The notes under the pieces: generated by a model
The model's input: only the letters and a program-made list of their open reading frames with translations
Database searches by the model: none
Told to the model about the DNA's origin: nothing
Position numbers and translations under genes: made by a program
Assembly: GCF_001653135.1 (NCBI RefSeq)
Contig: NZ_BDDS01000026.1
Coordinates: 1 to 42,083 of the forward strand
Length of the DNA stretch: 42,083 nt
Reading direction: 5' to 3'
From: Pseudoalteromonas neustonica
GTDB taxonomy: Bacteria > Pseudomonadota > Gammaproteobacteria > Enterobacterales > Alteromonadaceae
In this document: positions 14,679-22,171 of the stretch, piece after piece
Numbering within the stretch: the stretch's first letter is position 1
Layout of the letters: every line of letters begins with the position of its first letter

Positions 14679-16178
14679 TTAATTACTTTTTATCCTCGCT
14701 AAAAACTCATTATGTGTTGGTAATTGCTTTACCGTGGTGCTGATCAGCGTTTTTAGATTTGTAAATAACTCTGCTAATTGTTCATCATTGAGCGCATCGG
14801 CTAATGGGTTATAGTCTTGCGCTTTAAGCCCTTGGCCTATCATTACTTGCTGCCACGCAACCTCTGCAAATAGCTCATCGTCTTGGCGTATAATTTTGCC
14901 TGTGTCTTTAAATAAATCAATTTTGGTTTGCAGTGATTTGGGAATGCTCATTTGCTTACACTGACGCCAAAATGCACTGTCGGTACGATCAGTAAGTTTA
15001 TAATGCAAAATAATAAAATCGCGGATACGTTCGATTTCGGTTTGGCTTTGCTGGTTAAACGTATCAACCAATGATTGCTCAATGTTGTTATGCGCAAAGA
15101 GTTTAATTAAACGAATAACAGCGGTTTGGATCAAATGAATACTGGTCGACTCTAATGGCTCTAAAAAGCCACTTGATAAGCCAATGGCTACCACATTTTT
15201 ATGCCACTGTTTGCGCCTGCGCCCTGTTTTAAAGCGAATAACGCGAGGCTCTGTGATTGGTTCACCAGCAATGTTACCAAGCAGTTGTTGCTTGGCTTGT
15301 TCATCAGTTAAGTGACGACTTGAATACACTAAGCCATTGCCAACACGGTGCTGTAGTGGTATTTGCCATTGCCAACCCGCATCACGGGCGATAGAGCGAG
15401 TGTAAGGCACGGGATCGGCTGTGCTTTTAGTCTGCACCGCTATAGCACTATCGCAAGGTAGCCAATGTGACCAGTCTTCAAAGCCTGTGTTGAGGGTCTT
15501 TTCAATTAGTAATGCACTTAAGCCAGTGCAATCTATAAATAAGTCACCGTTCATTATTTGTCCGCTCGAAAGCTCAAGTGCTGTTACAAAGCCGCTCTCG
15601 GTACATTGCTTAACATGAGCAATTTTGCCTTCAATACGTTTAACGCCCCGTGATATGGCCAGCTCTTTTAAAAACTCACCGTACAGTGTGGCATCAAAAT
15701 GATAGGCGTAATTTAAGCCGGTAAGTTGAGTATTAGGAATGTGTTGTAAGTGGGTAAACTTATGCTGCTTTGCAGCTTGGTAGTTAAGCGAAAAATCCCA
15801 AAAGTCAGTCGCGTTGCCTTGTTGCTTGGCTTTTAGCCAAAAGTTGTAAAACTCACAAAACGGAAAGTCTTTGCCAATATCACCAAAGGCGTGCATGTAT
15901 TTATGATTTTGTTCGCGCCAGTTTTCAAATTCAATACCAAGCTTAATCGTTGCTTGGGTTGCTTTAATAAACTCACTTTCTCGAATCCCCAGTGCGCCAT
16001 TAAGATGCTGAATGGGCGGAATGCTGGCCTCGCCTACACCAACAGTGCCTATTTGATCCGACTCAATCAGTGTGATCTCTATCACTTTACCAAGCACTTT
16101 ATTCAATAACGACGCTGTGATCCACCCTGCGCTACCACCACCGGCAATAATGACCTGTTTTATTTTTTGCTGTTGCAT
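14679..16178 (-). CDS. Tryptophan-halogenase-family flavoprotein of a sugar-uptake locus
   Basis: A 499-aa FAD-dependent protein of the PrnA-like family. Seen: the FAD-binding GGGSAGW near the N-terminus, GVGEASIPPI, a lysine in ATIKLGIEFENW at the place of the catalytic Lys, the diagnostic W-x-W-x-I-P motif (WQWQIP), and GFLEPLESTSIH near the substrate site. Members in natural-product clusters chlorinate tryptophan, but many marine and caulobacterial members lie beside TonB receptors in polysaccharide loci with no known substrate. Here it is between a TonB receptor and a GH13 gene, with no flavin reductase in the window. The ATG at 16178 is preferred over the in-frame GTG at 16190 because GGAAAAGAG precedes it. 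Confidence 0.88.
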   Translation of the reverse strand: MQQQKIKQVIIAGGGSAGWITASLLNKVLGKVIEITLIESDQIGTVGVGEASIPPIQHLNGALGIRESEFIKATQATIKLGIEFENWREQNHKYMHAFGDIGKDFPFCEFYNFWLKAKQQGNATDFWDFSLNYQAAKQHKFTHLQHIPNTQLTGLNYAYHFDATLYGEFLKELAISRGVKRIEGKIAHVKQCTESGFVTALELSSGQIMNGDLFIDCTGLSALLIEKTLNTGFEDWSHWLPCDSAIAVQTKSTADPVPYTRSIARDAGWQWQIPLQHRVGNGLVYSSRHLTDEQAKQQLLGNIAGEPITEPRVIRFKTGRRRKQWHKNVVAIGLSSGFLEPLESTSIHLIQTAVIRLIKLFAHNNIEQSLVDTFNQQSQTEIERIRDFIILHYKLTDRTDSAFWRQCKQMSIPKSLQTKIDLFKDTGKIIRQDDELFAEVAWQQVMIGQGLKAQDYNPLADALNDEQLAELFTNLKTLISTTVKQLPTHNEFLARIKSN

Positions 16179-16224
16179 TCTCTTTTCCACCGTTATGATC
16201 TTTTTTCAGTGTAGCTCAGCGATA

Positions 16225-16261
16225 TAAAAAAGCCCTTGTAAAACAAATTACAAGGGCTTTT
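16225..16261 (-). terminator. Terminator between the TonB receptor and the halogenase-like gene
   Basis: A 14-bp perfect stem AAAAGCCCTTGTAA / TTACAAGGGCTTTT with a six-base loop and T-tracts on both strands. Expression of the genes beyond it needs readthrough or a second promoter. Confidence 0.88.
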
Positions 16262-16276
16262 AAACGCTAAAGAATG

Positions 16277-19090
16277 TTATAGCTTGTAACTAAAGCCAAG
16301 TAAGAACGTACGACCGTAATCTTGGTAATCACGTACTTGTAAATCACTACTACCTTGTAATGACACAAAGGGTTCTTCAGTAATATTTTGCACTTGGAAA
16401 GTCACGCTTAGCCCGTCTAAGCTTTCTATGCCTGCTTCAGTAAAGTCATAACCAATTTGCGCATCAAAAATGGTTTCGCCTTTAATATCAACCTGTGTAG
16501 TTGCAAAGCCTAGGCCGTAAACATCGCCTTTAAAATCACTGCGTTTACGCATGCTAGTACGCGCTTGGAAGCCATTACGCTCATAATAAGCCGTTAGGCT
16601 GTCAATTTGATCTGATAAGCCTGGTAATTCATATTCATTACCCTTTTGATCAGTAATATCTTGCTCTACTGCGGTATGGCTGGCAATTAAACCAAAGCCG
16701 TCAAGCGAAGGGTGAAATATATTAAATGGCAATGCAAGAGATAGTTCATAACCCCATAAATTACCTTCACCACCGTTTATTTTTCCTGATCCAGAGCCTG
16801 TTGAATTAGCAGGTATTTCACCTGTTGCTGGATCAGCAACTCCGGTCATATCAACTTCGTAATTACCATCGAATATCCATTGCGTAATATCTTTGTAGAA
16901 GAAAGCTGCGGCAAAGTAACCTTCTGCATTAAAGTAATTTTCGTAACTTAAATCAAACCCTGTTGCTTCTTTTGGTTCTAGTAAAGGGTTACCGCCTGAA
17001 ATATTCCAGTTGTTTCCATCATTATTTTGTTGTTCACTATAAGACGCACTAATAGAGGCATTCATTTCATCTAAGCGAGCACGTGAAATAGTTTTTGCAG
17101 CACCAAAACGAATGGTTTGGTCTTCGTCAATCCTAAACGCTAAATTAATACTTGGTAAAAAATGGCTATAGTCATGACTTACATCCGTTGGCGAAACAAC
17201 AACTAAGCCATCAATCGTGTTTGCAGCAGACCCTTGTGATGATTGATCAGTTTGCACATAACGCGCACCAATATTACCTGTTACAGGAATTGAGCCTAAC
17301 TCTGCATTGATATCCAGTTGTGCAAATACCGCAATAACTTCTTCTTGTACTGCCCACGATTGTGTTTTGTGTTTTTGGTCCGTTAAGCTCTCTTGTAATA
17401 AATCATAGTAGCCATCGTTCACTAGACCGTTAGTGTCATAGGCGACCATATTGCCCATACCGATAAAATCAAGGCTTGCTGTACCTTGGCGGTATTGTTC
17501 AGGAATAGACAACATACCCGGGTTTGACAGCGAGAAGCCTTTTAATGTCATGAAGTAACCTTCTGACACTTTGCTCTTTTCGCGGTCACGATATGAAATA
17601 CCAAAGCTTACGTTGCTAAAATATTCACTTTCAAGTGCTTTGCTGGCAGCAAGTTTTAACGTACTTAATTCGTCGTTAATTTCTGGTGCATTAATAAAGC
17701 CATCTTGTGCTGTATTTTGGTATGGCGTGTCTTTTAATCCATATTTGTCATTAAGTGCGGCACTTCCACCCCATGATAATGGGCCACCTAATTGAATTAA
17801 ATCATAATCGCTGTAATCTAGTTCATGTGAAAATTGCGCGCCTGTGTTACCGCCATCAAATACGTATCCAATGTTATCAGCTATGCCATTTGCATCACCT
17901 CGACCAGTACCAGAATAGCTTTCGATACTCCAAATTTGGCGTTCTACTTCTGAGCGACTGGCATCAAATTCCACAGACCATGAATCATCGATATCATATT
18001 TTGTATTAAAACCAAATTGAGTTAGTTCTGCATTACGTTCTTCATAGTCATTACGTACAACAACACGTTGGCCTTGGGTTACAGCACTGGTGATAAAGTC
18101 GGAATTTGTATCAACAACTTCTGAACCAGAGCGTATTTTACCTTGCCCCCAACCAAAGGGTACTTCAATACCGCGAAGTATTTTTTCATCTGAAAAATCA
18201 ACATAAAGTGCATCAAATGTCATATTCAAGCGATCAGTGGGCGCAGCTTCAATTACCAACATAGCTGAATCGCGCTCAAGAGTGGACGAACGTACAAACG
18301 GCTTTGCGCCACCTAAAATAGGGTTATATGGGCCAACAGTTGTGTCGTCTTTAAGTTTATTTTCAGAAATACTGTAATCAGGGTAACCCCAAGAGTTCCA
18401 ACGTTTTTCTTGATTAGGTGAACTCATTTTATTGTATGCAAATGCAACACCGATAGTGTCATCTGCAAATTGGTCTATATACGAAACCGTACCGCGGAAA
18501 CCTTGGTCATCGCCGTCAGGGTTTAGCTTTTCAAAACCCGTTTGCTCTAATTGACCATTGAACATGATCACACGCTCGCCTTTACTTAAAGGCTTTACGG
18601 TTTGCATATCGATTACACCGGCAATACCTTCAGCGTCTAAACTTGCGCTTGGTGTTTTATAGACGGTTACACCGCTCATTATTTCTGATGGGTAAAGGTC
18701 AAACTCAACGCCACGGTTGTCACCAATAGACACTTGCTCACGGCCATTAAACGTTGTAGCACTTTCATTTTCGCTAAAACCACGCACACTCACACGGCTT
18801 GCACGTCCGTCTAGGCGCTGTGCAGTCAGGCCCGGCAGGCGTGCAATTGACTCTGCGATTGATGAATCAGGTAATTTACCAATATCTTCTGCAGAAATAG
18901 ATTCAACCACTTCTGATGAAAAACGCTTTGTATTGATTGATTCAACAACGCTGCCACGAAAACCTTTCACTTCGATGACTTCAACGTCATTCTTTGCTGC
19001 TTGCTGCTCATCTTGTGCGTGTGAAGCGAAACTGCTAATACCTGCGGTCGCAAGTGCAATTGTTAATATACTTGGTTTGAACATAGACAT
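16277..19090 (-). CDS. TonB-dependent receptor, probable maltodextrin uptake
   Basis: A 937-aa outer-membrane receptor. The signal peptide ends SSFASHA-QDE. A short TonB-box-like stretch (VEVIEVKGFRGS) and then the plug domain follow: IGKLPDSSIAESIARLPGL, SRVSVRGFSENES, IAGVIDMQTVKPL. A long beta-barrel ends in the aromatic YKL. It resembles the TIGR01782 (TonB-Xanth-Caul) class used for complex sugars. The ATG at 19090 follows GGGAA. It is transcribed towards the GH13 genes and has an operator-like palindrome 133 bp upstream, shared with the other units of the locus, which is the main support for maltodextrin as substrate. Confidence 0.9.
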   Translation of the reverse strand: MSMFKPSILTIALATAGISSFASHAQDEQQAAKNDVEVIEVKGFRGSVVESINTKRFSSEVVESISAEDIGKLPDSSIAESIARLPGLTAQRLDGRASRVSVRGFSENESATTFNGREQVSIGDNRGVEFDLYPSEIMSGVTVYKTPSASLDAEGIAGVIDMQTVKPLSKGERVIMFNGQLEQTGFEKLNPDGDDQGFRGTVSYIDQFADDTIGVAFAYNKMSSPNQEKRWNSWGYPDYSISENKLKDDTTVGPYNPILGGAKPFVRSSTLERDSAMLVIEAAPTDRLNMTFDALYVDFSDEKILRGIEVPFGWGQGKIRSGSEVVDTNSDFITSAVTQGQRVVVRNDYEERNAELTQFGFNTKYDIDDSWSVEFDASRSEVERQIWSIESYSGTGRGDANGIADNIGYVFDGGNTGAQFSHELDYSDYDLIQLGGPLSWGGSAALNDKYGLKDTPYQNTAQDGFINAPEINDELSTLKLAASKALESEYFSNVSFGISYRDREKSKVSEGYFMTLKGFSLSNPGMLSIPEQYRQGTASLDFIGMGNMVAYDTNGLVNDGYYDLLQESLTDQKHKTQSWAVQEEVIAVFAQLDINAELGSIPVTGNIGARYVQTDQSSQGSAANTIDGLVVVSPTDVSHDYSHFLPSINLAFRIDEDQTIRFGAAKTISRARLDEMNASISASYSEQQNNDGNNWNISGGNPLLEPKEATGFDLSYENYFNAEGYFAAAFFYKDITQWIFDGNYEVDMTGVADPATGEIPANSTGSGSGKINGGEGNLWGYELSLALPFNIFHPSLDGFGLIASHTAVEQDITDQKGNEYELPGLSDQIDSLTAYYERNGFQARTSMRKRSDFKGDVYGLGFATTQVDIKGETIFDAQIGYDFTEAGIESLDGLSVTFQVQNITEEPFVSLQGSSDLQVRDYQDYGRTFLLGFSYKL

Positions 19091-19222
19091 GATGTTTTCC
19101 CGTTACCCATATTATTTATTACCAGCGTAATAACAGGCTTGTGATAGAAGCACCGTTATTCGCTGGCTGATTTTGTTGTCAGGATGAATATTAACGCCCG
19201 CTTTATTTTATTAACAACTTTA

Positions 19223-19236
19223 TGCATACGTATTCA
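19223..19236. promoter_or_regulatory. Operator-like palindrome, site 2 (TonB receptor)
   Basis: TGCATACGTATTCA followed by CA, the same 16 bases as at 12817. It is in the upstream region of the receptor gene. Confidence 0.65.
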
Positions 19237-19645
19237 CAGTAGAATAAAACCATCACTTTTAACAAAAATTTCACAAGAATACTGGCAACACCTTGTTTTT
19301 ATAGAGGTAAAAAATAAATATGTTGGTGCAATAAGCACTAAAACAAATTTCATAATACTAAATAAGTAAATTCAAAACTAACTGACTTATAACACTCTAA
19401 AATACAAGTAACTATCAATTTCAATTATTAGTTGTGGCATTGTATATCACCCCTGGCAATTGGTAAGACCAATAATCATTTGCACCAACACAATACAAAG
19501 TCAATGAAAGCCGCGCCATATTGGACTTTATAACATGTTAACTTTTTTAACATATTAATTGGTAATAATTAAAACGATGCTTGTTCTACGTTATTTAATG
19601 CTGATATTACTCGCATCTGTGCACTGTAGAATAATCTATTTAGCA

Positions 19646-19659
19646 TGCATACGTATGCA
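19646..19659. promoter_or_regulatory. Operator-like palindrome, site 3 (alpha-glucosidase)
   Basis: TGCATACGTATGCA is a perfect 14-bp palindrome with a central CG. It lies 164 bp before the alpha-glucosidase start and is the most symmetrical of the three copies. Confidence 0.7.
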
Positions 19660-19822
19660 GGCTTTTTACAGTATCTAAGCCTTCACGTATGCTTTTCAAA
19701 AATAACGTGGCGTAGTTAACCCTACCCATAAAATAAGATTGACGAAAACAACACGCCTTAAAAAATTTTAGCTATTAAGCGACCAACGTTTTTAAGGTAT
19801 TGATGTCACGATGGAGAAAAGC

Positions 19823-21448
19823 ATGGCTCAACAGCAATGGTATAAAGGTGCGGTTATTTATCAGGTATATCCTCGCAGCTTTCAAGATACCAATGGCGAT
19901 GGAATTGGTGATTTAAAAGGGATCATTGCTCGCATTGACTATATTAAAAGTCTTGGCGTTGATGCTATTTGGATCTCTCCTTTTTTCAAATCGCCAATGA
20001 AAGATTTTGGCTATGATATTAGTGACTATCGTGATGTTGACCCCCTGTTTGGCGATCTTAATGACTTTGATGAGCTGATAGCACACGCTCACCAGCGTGA
20101 TATAAAAATCATAATTGACCAAGTTTTAAGTCATACATCAGATCAACACCAGTGGTTTTTAGATAGCCGCGAAAACAAAACTAACGATAAGTCGGATTGG
20201 TATGTATGGTCTGACTCTAAACCCGACGGTACGCAACCAAACAACTGGTTATCTATTTTTGGTGGCCCTGCTTGGCAGTGGGAGCCACGTCGGGGTCAAT
20301 ATTATTTACATAATTTTTTTACAGAACAACCCGACTTAAACTTTCATAACCCCGATGTACGTCAAGCAGTACTCGACAACGTGGAGTTTTGGCTTAAAAA
20401 AGGGGTGGATGGGTTTCGACTAGATGCAATTAACTTTTGCTATCATGATGCACAGCTGCGCGATAATCCTGCAAAGCCACCTGAAAAACGTCAAGGTCGT
20501 GGTTTTAGTGAAGATAATCCGTATGCATTTCAATACCATCATTACAACAATACCCAACCTGAAAATATCAGCTTTATGCAAGATATTCGTACCCTATTAG
20601 ACAAATACCCTGGGACTGTGTCTTTGGGCGAAATTTCATCTGAAGATTCACTGGCGACAATGGCTGAATACACCGCGGGTGGCGACAAACTACATATGGG
20701 TTACAGTTTTGAACTACTCACTAATGATTACAGCAGTGAGTACATTCGTACTACCGTCAAAACACTTGAAGAGCGCATGACACAAGGCTGGCCGTGCTGG
20801 GCATTTAGCAACCACGACGTAGAGCGTGTAGCAAGTCGTTGGGGTGCCAATGGCGAGGTAAATCCACAGCAATGTAAGATGCTTAGTGCTTTACTGGCGT
20901 CACTACGTGGTAGCGTGTGCATGTATCAAGGTGAAGAACTTGGTTTAGGCGAAGCAAGCGTTGCCTTTGAAGATTTACAAGACCCTTACGGCATCACTTT
21001 TTGGCCAAACTTTAAAGGGCGTGATGGCTGTCGTACACCAATGCCGTGGCACAACAATAACTGCGAGCAAGCCGGCTTTTCAACCACTAAGCCTTGGTTA
21101 CCCGTTGATGAGCAGCATAAAAACCAAAATGTAAGTGAGCAAGAGAGCGATCAACATTCGATTTTAAATGCATTTCGTCACTTTATGGCATGGCGTAAAA
21201 CACAGGCCGTATTACTTGAGGGTGATATTGAATTTATCGATACCCCTGAGCCACTGCTCGCCTTTTACCGTCGCTTTGCAGGTCAAACTATGCTTTGTAT
21301 ATTTAACCTCGCACAAAGCACCACAAGCTATGAGATTGACCATATTAATATCACACCTCATAGTGAGCTTAATCATCATAACGGTACTGTAAATAAAAAC
21401 ACGTTAACCCTGCCCGGCTTTGGCTGTTTTTATGCAAGCATAGGTTAA
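19823..21448 (+). CDS. Alpha-glucosidase (GH13, oligo-1,6-glucosidase-like), cytoplasmic
   Basis: 541 aa, no signal peptide, so it acts on imported oligosaccharides. GH13 motifs: VIYQVYPRSFQDTNGDGIGD at the N-terminus, QVLSHTSDQH (region I), GFRLDAINF with nucleophile Asp201, SLGEISSED with acid/base Glu270, and FSNHDVERV with Asp332. This spacing is close to that of the known Halomonas alpha-glucosidase (GH13 subfamily 23). The ATG at 19823 has GGAG six bases upstream, so it is preferred over the ATG at 19811. The gene diverges from the rest of the locus and has its own operator copy. It would convert maltose and maltodextrins to glucose. Confidence 0.92.
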   Translation: MAQQQWYKGAVIYQVYPRSFQDTNGDGIGDLKGIIARIDYIKSLGVDAIWISPFFKSPMKDFGYDISDYRDVDPLFGDLNDFDELIAHAHQRDIKIIIDQVLSHTSDQHQWFLDSRENKTNDKSDWYVWSDSKPDGTQPNNWLSIFGGPAWQWEPRRGQYYLHNFFTEQPDLNFHNPDVRQAVLDNVEFWLKKGVDGFRLDAINFCYHDAQLRDNPAKPPEKRQGRGFSEDNPYAFQYHHYNNTQPENISFMQDIRTLLDKYPGTVSLGEISSEDSLATMAEYTAGGDKLHMGYSFELLTNDYSSEYIRTTVKTLEERMTQGWPCWAFSNHDVERVASRWGANGEVNPQQCKMLSALLASLRGSVCMYQGEELGLGEASVAFEDLQDPYGITFWPNFKGRDGCRTPMPWHNNNCEQAGFSTTKPWLPVDEQHKNQNVSEQESDQHSILNAFRHFMAWRKTQAVLLEGDIEFIDTPEPLLAFYRRFAGQTMLCIFNLAQSTTSYEIDHINITPHSELNHHNGTVNKNTLTLPGFGCFYASIG

Positions 21449-21470
21449 TTCTCCTACTTTTAAGTACACT

Positions 21471-21498
21471 AAAAAGCCCTGATGATCAGGGCTTTTTT
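21471..21498. terminator. Bidirectional terminator
   Basis: Stem AGCCCTGA (21475-21482) / TCAGGGCT (21486-21493), three-base loop, A-run before and T-run after. It serves the alpha-glucosidase (+) and the facing DUF1439 gene (-). Confidence 0.88.
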
Positions 21499-21541
21499 AT
21501 AACTAAACTAAATTAATACTATGTTAGTTAACGTCGTGTTT

Positions 21542-22096
21542 TTACATATGAGGCACTAGCTTAATTGCACCTTCAACGACTTTCATATCTAAAGGTAATT
21601 TGCTTAATAACGCGACTTTTGGATCATTCATGTTTAACTTATACACTGGATTTACAGCTAAAAAACTATTAATGACATTCATGGCCTCATCATTTAAAAC
21701 GGCTAGATTACCTTTAAAACCACCTGCATCAATGGTTGAATCAAGCAATTTTATGTCACGTAAAAAAACTGCTTTTTTCTCGCTATCGTAAAATGGCGCA
21801 CCTTCAATTTGCAACTTTAAACGTACCGGATACTTAAGTGCAAACGCATTAATAACAGCACTTGAATCAGCCCCAAGTATCACTACGTCGCGATTATTGG
21901 GGCCAACATTAACGCTTAAATCGTTCACATCAAATTGCACTGGTAAGCCCATTAAACGCACTTTTTCACTGAGTTTAGGAAGCTGTTGATTCAGTGCTGA
22001 CTCAATTTCGCTGCTAGTAAATGAATAAAACGAGACACCTTGGGTCGTGTTACATGCACTGAGAAATAAACAGGCAATTAATACAATATACTTCAT
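21542..22096 (-). CDS. DUF1439 lipoprotein (YceB-like)
   Basis: 184 aa from the ATG at 22096 (AAGGAA upstream). The lipoprotein signal ends LFLSAC. The remainder is the DUF1439 fold, a tubular lipid-binding-like beta/alpha domain (YSFTSSEIESALNQQLPK at the start, FLRDIKLLDSTID in the middle). The biochemical role of the family is not settled; it is an envelope lipoprotein facing the periplasm. The frame extends upstream to 22135 but the extension overlaps a terminator hairpin. Confidence 0.82.
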   Translation of the reverse strand: MKYIVLIACLFLSACNTTQGVSFYSFTSSEIESALNQQLPKLSEKVRLMGLPVQFDVNDLSVNVGPNNRDVVILGADSSAVINAFALKYPVRLKLQIEGAPFYDSEKKAVFLRDIKLLDSTIDAGGFKGNLAVLNDEAMNVINSFLAVNPVYKLNMNDPKVALLSKLPLDMKVVEGAIKLVPHM

Positions 22097-22123
22097 GATT
22101 TTTCCTTTTCGAGGATAAAAAAA

Positions 22124-22150
22124 TAAAAGCCGCACAACGGCGGCTTTTTT
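22124..22150 (-). terminator. Terminator after the DUF349 gene
   Basis: Stem AGCCGC (22128-22133) / GCGGCT (22140-22145) with T-rich flanks on both strands. It separates the DUF349 unit from the DUF1439 gene. Confidence 0.75.
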
Positions 22151-22171
22151 ATTCTTTAACGCATTTAGCCA

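Larger units (their letters stand above)
19091..19822. other. Divergent intergenic region (730 bp), no gene seen
   Basis: An AT-rich stretch between the divergent TonB receptor and alpha-glucosidase. Short open frames here lack ribosome sites and show no protein-like pattern. It holds two operator-like palindromes (19223 and 19646) and a weaker related half-site, TTCACGTATGC, near 19682-19692. I do not assign promoters with certainty. Confidence 0.6.

Noticed and set aside
14679..16178. Part of a halogenated natural-product cluster
   Set aside because: No synthetases, tailoring enzymes or flavin reductase nearby; neighbours are glycoside hydrolases, a sugar transporter and a TonB receptor.
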